A stretch of DNA of 64,000 bases from Pseudisothecium myosuroides (Eukaryota > Streptophyta > Bryopsida > Hypnales > Lembophyllaceae), in contig OX637288.1 in assembly GCA_951799445.1 (NCBI GenBank), positions 46,391,288 through 46,455,287 on the forward strand, written 5' to 3'. Each line of letters starts with the position of its first letter. Position 1 is the first letter of the stretch. The notes under the pieces were generated by a model. It did no database searches, had not been told where the DNA came from, and worked only from the letters and a program-made list of their open reading frames with translations. Shown here one piece after another: positions 1 to 11,426 of the stretch. Position numbers and translations under genes: made by a program.

Positions 1-110
1 TCTCGTTTTTAATTTTCTTTCCAAGATCTAAGCAGTTCATTTGAGAATTGTTTCATCTTAACCTGCTTCGGCATACTTTAAACTATCGTTCTTCATGTGA
101 CTTTGAGCAG

Positions 111-1063
111 ACAATGCGATCATGATTCTTGCCGGAGATGTGATTCAAAACACCATTGGACTAACACTTGGCCTTTCTACACTCATGGTACAATGTTCTC
201 TTAAACCAAGTTGATCTTGATTTTCAACATTTTTATCAGAGATTTGAGTTTCGATAAATACCGGCAGCAGTTTTCTCGAGCCTCGTGACTCTTCAAGGTT
301 ATGTTATTCATGAAGGATTTAATGCATCATGACGAAGATCAAAATTTGAACGACATGCATTCAGTGTCTCAGGGTCATGCTTGTCCAAATGCACCTGGAC
401 TAATCCTGTGTTGGCATTGTGATAGTCTGCAGGCCTTGGAAATGCAGTTGCAGACTTGATAGGAACAGCATTTCGGGGTTACATAGAACGCATAAGTGGC
501 AAATTCATGCCAGAAGTGAAAATTACTGCTCGCCAGCTTGAATCCAGGGAGGCATGGTGGGCTGAAACTGTGGGCGCATCTGCAGGTCCTTTCTCCTCTT
601 GTTGTTTTTGCTCTTTGTTTGAATGTGAATCTCTTCACAAACATATGGAAGGACTTTGATTCTCCTCATTTGATTTAAATCGTAAAGTACGTTTTCTGAT
701 TGTTTCTCTTTACATGCAGGTGTAACTTTGGGTTGCCTACTGGGGTTAGCTCCATTACTATTTCTCCACCAGAAAGCAGAAACTGCAGCAACTGCCACTT
801 CTGTGATTGCTTCTGCAGGAGAGGGTGTGAGTGGCATTCCTTCACAATCAAGTGGTGTTGGAAGTAATGGAGGGACTGTTTTTGCTACGATATCTACAGT
901 TGGAGCTCCTGGCAAACATCACTGCCATGGACCGGCACACACTGTTGGAGGTTCGGTGTTCATTTTGATGGTGACAACTGCAATGGCTGTGAAGCGATTT
1001 CAGGAATTTCTGAGGACTCGGAGAAGTCGGAGTAATAGAACTACACTCTCAAGACCTACCTGA
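111..1063 (+). CDS. TMEM65-like membrane protein, copy 1 (3' part)
   Basis: Three exons fit in one frame: 111-187, 426-585 and 720-1063; the 5' exons lie before the window. The first encodes DNAIMILAGDVIQNTIGLTL and the second SAGLGNAVADLIGTAFRGYI, followed by KFMPEVKITARQLESREAWW. The third starts GVTLGCLLGLAPLLF. These two membrane blocks (DNA-I-M-I-AG and LGN-V-DL-G) and the closing GVT-GC-LG segment are the core of the TMEM65 family, known in animals as a mitochondrial inner-membrane protein that affects calcium efflux. A low-complexity tail follows, rich in Ala, Thr, Ser and Gly and containing HHCHGPAH and a hydrophobic stretch. It ends in a basic extension that copy 2 lacks, because copy 2 has TGA where this copy has CGA. 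Exon 426 uses the AG at 424-425; the AG at 431-432 would break the frame. The family call is firm; the tail's role is unknown. Confidence 0.8.
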
Positions 1064-1314
1064 ACTCCAAAATTGTTTTTGGTTCATTTTTAGAGCAATT
1101 ATTGACAATTTTTGAAGGAGATTTGTTGTAATGGATTTGAATTGTAAGATTCTCAAATTTAATTAGTTCTTGAATCTCTCGAATTATGGTTTTCGTTCTT
1201 ACATGGCCACTTTCTTTTCTTAGAAAGCAATTTAGGTTCTCAAATTTACTTCATTCCAATTGCTTGGAATATAATATAAATAAAAGTTTGTCTAGAAGAT
1301 TCACTTTGTTAATC

Positions 1315-1531
1315 CTTAAAGGACAAGGGGTGACCCACGAAATCATCATTTTGCATTACCGTGTGATTCATCGGCTTAATAATGCAAAAGCACTCATTGG
1401 AAGTCAAACTATTGAAGAATTTCTTCCCTTTCCACAACAAATTTGGAGGATGAATGGTTGCACTTTTGTCCTATACAGTTTCATTCTCTATCTTCCATGG
1501 GCCACAGAATGGCCTCCTCATCGTTTAAGGG
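1315..1531 (+). mobile_element. Short TTAA-flanked MITE (217 bp)
   Basis: The element is flanked by TTAA at 1311-1314 and 1532-1535. Its left end is TCCTTAAAGGACAAGG and its right end is TTTAAGGG, a short imperfect inverted repeat. The paralogous unit at about 9545 reads straight through with TTGA in place of element plus duplicate, which gives an empty site. A second local repeat at about 9665 still has TTAA there. A related copy is at 23197-23405. Confidence 0.7.
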
Positions 1532-1603
1532 TTAAAATTGTTGATGAACTAACGGAAGGATCAAGAGAAATTGGGATATTTACATTGTTCAAGGGTCATT
1601 TAA

Positions 1604-2448
1604 CTCGTGTATCCAAAAAGTGGATGCACCTTGGTCAACCTTGATTGTAACTTTCGAAATATCCATTTTTGATACGTCTTTTAAACTAAGAAAATGAAGC
1701 TTGACAAGTTTTGTTTCTATTTCATTTGAAAATTTTGTAAAATGTCAAAAATTGAAAGAATTATTGCAATTGAAAGCTCCAAGTGTTAGAATCCAAATAA
1801 CATAGAATGGTGTGTTTTTCATTCATATTTTCTATTTTTAAAATGTGTTTTAACTTTAAATTATAAAATTGTGTTTTTCATACTATTCTTCATTTATGAT
1901 AAAATTACAGATTATTTTAATGTATATTTTTAATTGATATAATTTTATTTCCACCTTTAACTTTAAAAAATCACAATAATTTGATTTTTCCATCAAATTT
2001 ATTGAAAAAAATATCATCTATAAAAAATGTCAAAATCTACCAATAAGAAATATTAAAATTTTATATATCAATTAAATAAAAGGATAAACTTGGTTTGATA
2101 GTCAAATTTGACTTCAAGGTCTTTGTTGTGGTTGTTTTGGATGTAAAAAATAAAATAACCAATTGAAAAATTTTCATGCTAATTTGCAATGCTACATGTA
2201 CGTCTTGAGAAAATTTCAAGTAATTTGGATTTCTTTTGCTATTTTAACTTATTTATGTTCAATTTTTGAAAAAAAATGATAACAATTACAATTTTTCATA
2301 AAACAAATTGAATTTTTTCTCAATGATACACCATTCATAGTTTCAAGTAATGAAAATATAAAATTGTTGTTTGAACACAATTTAAAAGGCAAAATTTAGC
2401 GCAAACAAGATGTTTGACCATTTCACAATGGATTAAGTCTTTTAGGGA
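1604..2448 (-). mobile_element. TTAA-flanked element (845 bp), diverged
   Basis: TTAA occurs at 1600-1603 and 2449-2452. The right end GTCTTTTAGGGA resembles the terminus of the main TTAA family; the left end is diverged. The paralogous unit has a single TTAA at 9733-9736 with both flanks joined, so the segment is an insertion in unit 1 (or a precise loss in unit 2). No coding capacity is seen. Confidence 0.55.
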
Positions 2449-3260
2449 TTAAATAATGCCGCGGTTGTTTTCCAGTCTATGAATGATAAAGAATCTTTTT
2501 ATGTTGGGGTAGAAGTGAAATTGTTCATTGTTGGAATTTTGTGCAAAAAGGGGAGATCTTACACAATGGTTTGATTTCCAATTAGTACTTCTGGTTATTT
2601 TTAAGTAGATGATGTCATACAACATCAAAGGGGATGATTTCTAGAGTCATTAGCTCGGCATTTAAGGGTTAAGGTGTAATGGAGTAGTGGAACTCAAGGA
2701 CTAAAGAAAATTTGGATAGATGAAACAAATTGTCAAAAAAATTTATAAATTGAATGAAATAAATCGAAAAGATATTGACTTGGAACAAAATAATCACATG
2801 AATCATTGTAATTTCAACTACATATTGTACATTTGTTGAAGTATTTCTACTTATAATGTAGATATGAATTTGTAGGATATGGATAAAGTATCATTATTTC
2901 TTCTAAATGTTTTTTATTTTCTCCAATAATTGTTTAATTTTTAATAATATACACCACTCTATATTTCATATAGATTTCTAAGAGATTTCATTTTAGATAA
3001 TTGAGAGTTTTTTTTATCAAATGTTTTATATTTGAATATTTTAGAAATTCTTATGAACCATAACATCATTAAAAAGAAATATTTTTTGCCCCATTTATTT
3101 CAAAAGATGTAGTTTTGTATGTCTTTGAATCATAAATGAGTATTTAAATGTCCAAAATTGATTACTTTATATCTATAGGATTTAAAATGAACAACTCAAA
3201 TGTATAGGACATATCATGTTATACATTGTTAACAATAGAACATATTTAGATATCATTGTA

Positions 3261-3967
3261 CAATGAGGGGACAAAAGTCTTATTGCCCCCTTGTGTTCCC
3301 ACACAAATGCTCCCATTTTCAAACACTATTTTTCACAATTTTTATGAAATTTTTGCATCATTACAATCCTATGTAGTCCTGATCATGCATACCAAATTTC
3401 AACATCAAAAAAGCAAAACTCCATTTTGGATGAATTTTTAAAGTCAATTTTGATGATTTTACATAGTATTTTATTGAAAATAATTAATGGTAAATTTTTT
3501 AAATTTAATTGTGGAGATATTTAGGGAACGTCCATACGCACATCTTTCCTTGGCAACAAGCATCTCCAAAAAAATTCTACAATTCCCTCTATGAAGAATT
3601 TAATATGAGGTATCATATGACTAAACTTTGTGAAATAGATATCTTTATATTTTAAGTAGATTTTTCTTTTTATTCTCACATTGTAACTAATTTTGTACAT
3701 TTGGACATGATGGTACAATTGCCTTGCCATTAATTCACCATTAATTGTTTTCAATAAAATACTATGTAAAACCATGAAAATTGACTTTAAAAATTCACCA
3801 AAAATGGAGTTTTGCTTTTTTGAAGTTGAACTTTGGTATGCGTGATCAGTACTACATAGGAATGCAATGATGCAAGAATTGCATATAAATTGTGAAAAAT
3901 AGTGTTTGAAAATGGGGGCGTTTGTGTGGGAACGAAAAGGGCCGACAAGACTTTTGTCCCTCCATTG
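3261..3967. mobile_element. Foldback (long-TIR) element with TA target duplication
   Basis: Long inverted arms of about 230 bp (3261-3490 and 3735-3967) flank a middle of about 240 bp. The outer 19 bases are CAATGAGGGGACAAAAGTC on the left and, reverse-complemented, CAATGGAGGGACAAAAGTC on the right. TA is duplicated at 3259-3260 and 3968-3969. The paralogous unit at about 11458 shows the empty site ATTGTAGAATAG. A TA duplication suggests a Tc1/mariner-type transposase acting in trans. The short ORFs in it do not look like a transposase. Confidence 0.8.
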
Positions 3968-4550
3968 TAGAATAGAATAAGAAGGTTATTGCTTTAAATA
4001 ATTTCTATTATTTGAAAATGACATAATTTCTATTTTGTTTTACATAATTAGACCTTCACATTCAAAATGAAAGAATTTAACTAAAATAATACATAATTAA
4101 AGATAAGATAACATGTTCAAATTGAATGTACTACATTTATAGCCTCTTATGCTTCATTCATGGAGGTATGTAAAGATGTGTTTCTTATCCAACTCAAAAT
4201 GCTAGCTTAAAACTCCTTCATTTTGTTTATATTTTTAACACGCCACATTAAAGCCATAAAACCACTTTGGTAAATCCTCTTTGCATTTGTTCTTATAATT
4301 TGGAGTGTGCCAATGCAAATTTTTTTTTTTATTGCACGTGGATTTGAAATACTAGCCCACAAATTATAGTGTATTGTGGATTAGAAAATCCCCTAATTAT
4401 AAAGATGTTTATTATAATTATAGGTGTTTTTGAGTGGAAAACAACCTTGAAAGTTATCTATTTGAAATTATTATATTCAATAGTAATTATGAGCTGAACA
4501 TCTTAGGAAACCAATGTTAGGTAATTAATCCTAAGTGCAAAGGAATTTAA

Positions 4551-5538
4551 ATGAAATAAGCCACCTAATTATGGCCACAATTTCTAATATGTTCTCATGG
4601 GAAGAATTGCATGAAGCATCAACTTTATTTTTTCACAAGTTGAGAAACCACAAATGAAATCATATTTTTCTTACAAGTATAAACCGTCTTACATCCTTGC
4701 AAACATTATTTAAGTGTTTGATGGATGATAGGTAATCTTGTTCAGAATTTTTGAAGTGTTCAGCCCCTAAGCCATAAGTGCCACTACCACATCAGTTTTT
4801 TTTTTTCATTTTTAATGAAGTGCCATAGTGGCGATATTGAATGTTATAGCGGTGCTCCAAATTTCAACATTCATTCACATGTTGGATAGAAAATATCATA
4901 TTAGCACATATCACATATGAATAATTCAATTTTCATCCAAAATCTGGCGATTTCATCCAAGATTTTTTTTTATTTGAAGTTTTCTGGCAATTTTCCACCT
5001 TTTTAGTACCATTTTTTTCTATAGGCGTGGTGCCAAGCCATAAAATTTGGTGCAATTTTGCACCAAATCACCGGAAAAAAACAACACTATACCACATGTG
5101 AAAGTTTGATTCAACACATGAGTGTCAAAATTGAATTTCCACATCAGATTCTCATAGATTTACATCACCTTAGACCATTCACAAGATGACACATGCCACT
5201 TTTTTTACAAAAATGACTTAATTTATGCCGAATTTGACCTTCATGTAGGGTATAAGTCATACCAAAACCCAAAAAATAAATTTATAATTACTTTTGATCC
5301 TGGATTCCTGGGTCCAATGCCCATTCCACCACGTGGCACTCCTGCACAAGGTCAATTAATTAATTCAATGAACCCCCCTAAGAAACTGCAATCCCGATAC
5401 CGGACTCTCTTACACTGCACCAGGATTATTAGGGTTTGGCGCCCAAGGCTTTCGCCATTGAGTTTGCGTTCCTTTCGCTGTCGTTGCTCTTTGTAATTTT
5501 GCTGTGCCCGCTCGGGGCGTTTTTCGTCGCTTGCAACT
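4551..5538 (+). repeat. Inverted duplicate of the eIF2-beta upstream region
   Basis: No gene is seen here. The sequence from the TTAA at 4547 to the start codon at 5539 matches, in reverse complement and with gaps, 26234-27085 upstream of the complete eIF2-beta gene. The shared parts include the 4550-4690 stretch and the core promoter. The middle (about 4700-5270) is more diverged. Confidence 0.75.
5429..5443 (+). promoter_or_regulatory. Telo-box plus E2F-like site, truncated eIF2-beta promoter
   Basis: TTAGGGTTTGGCGCC lies about 95 bp before the start codon. AGGGTTT is the plant telo-box core, common in promoters of translation-machinery genes. TTTGGCGC fits the E2F consensus TTTSGCGS. The same block is kept upstream of the complete gene, which supports a function. 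Binding is inferred. Confidence 0.5.
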
Positions 5539-6815
5539 ATGTCGGACGTTCAGCATGACGAGCCCGCGCTGCTGGAGCTCAAGGAGGAAATCGGAGGAGA
5601 GGTGCTCTTGTCGTTTCCTGCTTTTTTTTCTTCGAGAACGGCGATTGGAGAAATTTTAGAATTTTTGTAGGCAATTGTTGTTTCAGTAGAATTTTTTTGG
5701 TGTGCGATTGAGAGGATTGAGGGGATTGAGGTGGTGGTAGTTTCGGACGATGTTTGGGAGATCTAATCGTCTTTTTAGGGTTTTGAGGAGGTCTAATCGG
5801 TTTCAGGGTTTGCGATTGCCTGAGCAGATTGGAGCGTATGATCCTACTAAGAAAAAGAAGAAGAAGGAAGCTCGCATGTTCGAAGATGAGGAACCTGTGC
5901 CCGTGAAGGAAGTGGCGCCTGCTGAAGGAGCTGTGGACTCCGCTTTTCTTGGTCTCAAGAAGAAGAAGAAGAAGAAACCTGTAACCAATTTTCTGCAATT
6001 CATTAGTGTTGAAGGGGATTTGTCTGAAGCTTAGGGTTGAAGCTGTGTTCAATAGTGTATCACTCTTTAAGCTAAATGGTTAAATTTGGAAATTTCGACT
6101 TCGTCTGTGTCGTGTGCTTATCTGAGAGGGGTCTGTGTTGATTAATGTACATATGACAATTGGCGTCCGTAGGTTGAAGGTGAATCTTTGGAGGAAGAGA
6201 ACGGCGATGCTGAAGATGAAGCTAATGGTCAGTTTTGGCTTATTTTTGAAATTTCTGTAGCTGTTCAGATATTCTCGTGTTCGGAGTACTTTGTGTTTTG
6301 AGTACGTGTGTTCAGCATTGAGGACAATTTTCGAAATCTATAGCAGGTGCCGAACTCGAAGCTGAGGACGATGAACCCGCTGAAGGTATCGAATTGCGGA
6401 CGGACCGAGACTATAAGTACGATGAGGTAGGGCTTTGGTTTAGTTTTATATATAGCGCTCGACTTGTGGCTATGAGAATTTGTTTCATCTTGCCTGCTCA
6501 TGGTTCGAGCATTTCAGTCTGAGCTGACTCCCTTCAAACTCGCTCATTCAAATGATGGTGTGTGTGGGGGGTCTGTGCAGCTACTAGGGCGGGTGTTTAA
6601 TAATTTGAGAGAAAACAATCCAGAGCTGTCTGCAGAGAGGAGGCGTACTATTATGAGACCTCCGCAGGTGCTTCGAGAAGGAACCAAGAAGACCGTCTTC
6701 GTCAACTTCATGGACCTTTGCAAGACGTAAATTTTTTGCACCTGCTATCTATTTCTGCATTTTCCTGTCTAGAATTCCATTTCCTGATTGTATCTGCTGA
6801 ATCGATTAATATGTC
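5539..6815 (+). pseudogene. Truncated eIF2-beta copy (5' half only)
   Basis: Five exons match the complete gene at 24014-26233: 5539-5601, 5828-5980, 6173-6227, 6347-6426 and 6581-6726. They encode the acidic and lysine-block N-terminus ([10 protein letters not shown]..., then [10 protein letters not shown]) and the start of the core, ending NFMDLCKT. Similarity stops at about 6815 inside the following intron, so the last three exons with the KTMHRQPEH continuation and the C4 zinc finger are missing. Exon 4 is 21 nt shorter than in the full copy; it reads ELRTDRD and has lost the seven residues around PWEG. The promoter and splice sites remain, so it may still be transcribed, but it cannot make a normal eIF2-beta. 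Confidence 0.88.
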
Positions 6816-7516
6816 TCGTGGCTACCAACCAAGTGGCGCTACTTTTCATCGCAGATTTTTCGACTTGTTTTGTGCGTGCATCGGCGGAGCACAGCGTGAG
6901 CTGAAATCTGACATTACGACAACGCCTGCGGACAACAGACCGGGATTGCGGAAAGCAGAACCAGAACGAAGCAGAAACGAGAATTGCGTGTTATCACCAA
7001 GCTTACCGAGCTGAAAGACCGCGTCTGCTTCTTATGATTGACTTTTGGGCTGCTTGTGGTATGTCTTCAAGGCGTGCGCAATTTCGCAGAGATAGAGGAA
7101 TTGGGCTGGTTTGAATTGGCGAGTGGTGATCAAGGATGCTTTGATGAGCCTCGTTGGTAGGCCAGGAGCTCTCTGGTTGGGGTATAAATTGTCTCTGAAT
7201 GAAGTTTGAGGAAACCCTAATTTGGGGAAAAATTTTCATTGGAAGCTTGCTTTAAATGTCGTAGAAGCTTAATGTCCTGTCGCCGCATTCAACTCTCGTC
7301 GGCGCGAGTTGGGTATTCCGCACCCGGAGCTGCGAGAATTGCACTCTATGAAATTCAAGTCCTTCTATGGCAGGGGACGATGCAAGAAGTCAGATAAATT
7401 TCAGGCAGGGCAAGGACCTGCGATTGAATCTATTTTAAAATAGTGTCTATTGTAAGTGTATTAGGTCGGGAAGCCTGGTGCGTTCCAAGTGTTGCCGAAG
7501 GTAGCAAGCTTCGGCC
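6816..7516. other. Duplication junction and 5' region of TMEM65 copy 2
   Basis: Similarity to eIF2-beta ends near 6815 and new sequence begins. It is less AT-rich than the intergenic DNA and leads into the start codon at 7517. It probably holds the promoter and 5' UTR of TMEM65 copy 2. No separate gene is supported; the short ORFs show no recognisable domain. Confidence 0.5.
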
Positions 7517-9234
7517 ATGGCGTCGAGCTCCAGCATCTTACTTTGGCCATCAGGAAGGTTGTCGCCATCTGGTACATTCAATGTGCAGAAATGTGTTCAC
7601 GGGTGTGGGGCTCAAAGGCTGAGCATCGTGTGCCATAGTCGGGGGAAGGGAGGAGCTGAACTTGAAAGGGCGAAACTGAACATTGTTACCCGGCGAATGC
7701 GATTGTTGCTGGAAAGTGAGGGCCTGTTGGCAAATGAAGCAGCCTTTTCTTTAGTGAACTCTATGAGCACTGAAGGTCGGACTGTGCTTATTTCTGCGCT
7801 GTTTCCTGGTAAGCTGTCCATCTCAGAATTTATGGGATTTTTTTTAACAGATTATCATGTTGAAGAAAATTTTAGGTCAAATATTTGAGTGGATCCATGT
7901 AGTACTTGCTACTTTTGCCTCTTGGTTTCTGCACAGTCGTTGAAATCGATTTCCTTTAGATGAGAAAATGTTCCATGCTGAGACTTGAAGCCGGCTACGC
8001 AGAACTTTGACCCTCACTCTTTTTGTACAGCTACACGGCAAGCGGTGGATTTCTTCGAGCAGGCGGATGCAAATTCAGACGGGATGGTGGACGCAGCCGA
8101 GTTTGCTTGTTTTGTTGAAGCGCAAGCTTATTTTTTTGAAGATTCAAACAGGCCGTTGACAACTGATCAACTCTATCATTTGGGGACCCGTGCTGCCATT
8201 GGTAAGCTGGTCTGATTATTTGAGTTCGTAAGATGAGTAGACCTAAAACGAACGTCATGCTTATAATCAACTCTATTACCACTTTCATATTCCTAAAAGT
8301 CTTAATTGCTTGTTTTTAGATGTCATAATTTCAAGTCCAAGTTGAGGCAACCATGTCACACATTTGGCATTATCTTCAGTAACTCTCTTGAGCTTCCTGA
8401 CTCTCGTAGGTTATCTAGTCCTTCATCTCATACTGTATGCTGCACTGATTTCTTTTTCTCTTCTTAACGAAACAAGTACTGACTATTCGTGAAACATCAT
8501 CCTGAGCATAAAACTTTTTGCTGTCTCAGCGGTTCACTCCCGGCGTGTGTACTCATACATCCAAATTTCTAGGACTTTCTACTATATTGGAAGGCATTGT
8601 TTCAATTACATTACTATTGGAGTGGTTCCTTGAAGCAGCGGTGTAATGAAGATTGTTTTTTGTATCTGCTATTATCTGGTTATTACTGAAGAGATTGAAT
8701 TCCATACTTTGGTTGTTCAATTGCAGGAATGGTCTTAAGTGGCAAATTTATGCCAGAAGTGAAAATTACTGCTCGCCAGCTTGAATCCAGGGAGGCATGG
8801 TGGGCTGAAACTGTGGGCGCATCTGCAGGTCCTTCCTCTTGTTGTTTTACTCTGTTTGAATGTGAATCTCTTCAAGAACACACGGAAGGACTTTAATTCT
8901 CCTCATTTGATTTAAATCGTGAAGTACGTTTTCTGATTGTTTTTCTGTACATGCAGGTGTAACTTTGGGTTGTCTACTGGGATTAGCTCAACTACTATTT
9001 CTCCACCAGAAAGCAGCAACTGCAGCAACTGCCACTTCTGTGATTGCTTCTGCAGAAAAGGGTGTGAGCGGCATTTCTTCACAATCAAGTGGTGTTGGAA
9101 GCAATGGAGGGACTGCATTTGCTACGATATCTACAATTGGAGCTCCTGGTAAACATCACTGCCATGGTCCGGCACACACTGTTGGAGGTTCGGTGTTCAT
9201 TTTGATGGTGACAACTGCAATGGCTGTGAAGTGA
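7517..9234 (+). CDS. EF-hand/TMEM65-like protein, copy 2, internally deleted
   Basis: Four exons give one 280-aa frame: 7517-7808, 8031-8201, 8727-8828 and 8957-9234. The N-terminus (MASSSSILLWPSGRLSPSG...) is rich in Ser and poor in acidic residues, so an organelle transit peptide is likely. Residues 110-121 (DANSDGMVDAAE) form a canonical EF-hand loop with D, N, D, G and E at positions 1, 3, 5, 6 and 12. After AAIG the frame jumps to MVLSGKFMPEVKITARQLES. The DNAIMILAG and GNAVADLIG membrane blocks present in copy 1 are absent. The end GVTLGCLLGLAQLLF and the low-complexity tail remain. The acceptor before 8727 and the frame are intact, so a protein can be made, but it lacks most of the TMEM65 core. 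Stop TGA replaces a CGA in copy 1, shortening the tail. Confidence 0.7.
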
Positions 9235-9482
9235 CTTCAGGAATTTCTGAGGACTCGTTGAAGTCGGAGCTATAGAACTACACTCTCAAGACCTACTTGA
9301 ACTCCAAAATCGTTTTTGGTTTCTTTTTAGAGCAATTATTGACAATTTTTGAAGGAGATTTGTTGTAATGGATTTGAATTATAAGATTCTTTAAATTTAA
9401 TTAGTTCTTGAGTCTGTCGAATTATGGTTTTCATTCTTACATGGCCACTTTCTTTTCTTAGAAAGCAATCTAGGTTCTCAAA

Positions 9483-9720
9483 TTTACTTCATTCCAATTG
9501 CTTGGAATATAATAAATAAAAGTTTGTCTGGAAAATTCTCTTTGTTGAAATTGTTGATGAACTAACGGAAGGATCAAGAGAAATTTGGATATTCACATGA
9601 CTTACTTCATTCCAATTGCTTGGAATATAATTTAAATAAAATTTTGTTTGGAAAATTTACTTTGTTAATATTGTTGATGAACTAATAGAAAGATCAAGAA
9701 AAATTTGGATATTCACATTG
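9483..9720 (+). repeat. Local tandem duplication (2 x about 119 bp)
   Basis: The block beginning TTACTTCATTCCAATTGC occurs at 9483 and again at 9602. Each copy runs to GATATTCACAT. Unit 1 has one copy, so the repeat arose after the larger duplication. Confidence 0.8.
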
Positions 9721-10505
9721 TTTAAGGCTCATTTAACCATTAGACGATGTCGTGGCGATTTTCCATTTGATGAATGACGAAGAATCTTTTTATGTGGAGT
9801 AGAAGTGAAATTGTTCATCCTTGGAATTTTATGCAACAAGGGAATATTGTTCAATGGTTTGACTTCCAATGAATACTTTTGGTTATTTTATAGTAAATGA
9901 TGTTACACAACACTAAAAGGGTTGATTTTCACAATCTTCAGCTTAGTATTTAAGGGTTAAGGTTTGATGGAGTAGTGGAAGGATTAAAGAAAATATAGAT
10001 AGGTGAAACGAATTGTCAAAAATTTCTTAAAATGAATGAAATAAATCAAAAAGATATTGACTTGGTACAAAATAATCATTTGAATCTTTGTAATTTCAAC
10101 TACATACATTTGTTGAAGTAATTCTACTTATAATGTAGACATGAATTTGTAGGATATGGATAAATTATCATTATTTCTTATAAATGTATGTACAATTATT
10201 TAATTCATCATTCTCTATTTAGAAATTTCTAAGAGAATTCTAAAAGATTTCATCTTAGATAAATAAGAGTTTTTATTAGATGTTAAAATTATATTTGAAT
10301 TTTTAGAAACTTGTATGAACTACAACATCATTAAAAAGAAATATTATTTGCCCCATTTATTTCAAAAGATGTAGTTTTGTATGTCTTTGAATCATAAATG
10401 AGTATTTAAATGGCCAAAATTGATTACTTTTATATCTATAGGAATTAAAATGAACAATTCAAATATATAGGAATTCAAAGGAGGTATCATGTTATACATT
10501 GTTAA

Positions 10506-11426
10506 CCCCTAAAGGACCAACATCTGTTTTTTTGGCAACATAGAAATTTTGGGCAAGCTGGTGAGAATAAGGATTTGCATCTTTTAGGCTAAAATTTTTA
10601 TAGAAGGTAGGGACGTGGAATATCTTTCATGTGCATCAAAGTTCATGATGTTTGGAAATATGAGTCAAAAGTTATGGCCTAATATGGTTTGTTTTTTGTA
10701 AATGGGTAATTTGGGCAAATTGAAAAAAATCACTTTTTTCAAAAACAAAATTTTTAAATTAGTTTTGTAGATTTATATATACGTGGAAAGCTTTGAATCA
10801 TTCCATTTTGATCAATGAGATGAAAGTTATGAAGAGTTTTTGTTTGCGGACAGGATTTTCTACTCTAAAATATACTTTGAAGTCCTTTATCTTACTCAAT
10901 TTTCACTACTATTTGAAAAAATAAAAATGTTGGGTGTAGATTATTTATTGCAACATTGCAACCATTGGAATTGGCATTTTTCAATTCCATGATTAAATTC
11001 TTAACAATTTTATATTTTGAATCAATCTCTACTTCTTTCTATTTACTACTTTTTTCCTATATGTTGTACAATTTCAAATGATGTGAAAATTTTCAAGCAT
11101 GTAGCCAACTTGTGTAGAAAAAAGAATCCAAAGAAAGCACCACCATTTTGGACATTTTTTCATAGAAAAGTGAGCTTGTAAAGTATAGCTGCCCTATTTT
11201 TTGCAAGGCCAAAAAAATTATTTCAATGAATTTCAATGCTTATATCTTGCAATCCACAAGGTGGAAATTTGTGAAATTTTTACTACGTATTTTCAAGTTA
11301 GCATACTACAAGATCCTTTAGTTACATGTGTCAAAAAATGTTTACAAATTTTTTTTGGTACTTGTACTAAAAATGGCAATTTTTGAGTGTTTTCAGTGAA
11401 AACATAGTCATGGTGAATTTTACGGG
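10506..11426 (+). mobile_element. TTAA-flanked piggyBac-like MITE (921 bp)
   Basis: TTAA at 10502-10505 and 11427-11430 flanks an element starting CCCCTAAAGGACC. Its right end is reduced to ACGGG. The paralogous position in unit 1 (3229-3232) has one TTAA with both flanks joined, a clear empty site. No transposase ORF is present. Confidence 0.85.

Larger units (their letters stand above)
493..4550 (+). repeat. Segmental duplication, unit 1 (paralogous to 8735-12260)
   Basis: From the TMEM65 exon at about 493 to the TTAA at 4547-4550, the sequence matches 8735-12260 at high identity outside insertions. The alignment covers the last two coding exons, the intron between them, the 3' UTR and about 3 kb of AT-rich flank. 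Coding parts look roughly 93-94% identical by eye. Differences are mostly clean insertions in one copy only. Apart from the TMEM65 exons and mobile elements listed separately, I see no gene in 1064-5400. Confidence 0.85.

Noticed and set aside
1186..1644. 152-aa ORF on the plus strand
   Set aside because: It runs across the end of the TMEM65 3' UTR and through the short TTAA element. The paralogous unit breaks it at once, and no domain is seen.
3256..3775. Short ORFs in both arms of the foldback element as a transposase
   Set aside because: They are 61-84 aa, lack DDE-type motifs, and lie partly in the inverted arms.
5579..6052. 157-aa ORF on the minus strand, and its mirror at 25768-26193
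   Set aside because: Antisense of eIF2-beta exons; the leucine and phenylalanine runs are the reverse of the lysine blocks.
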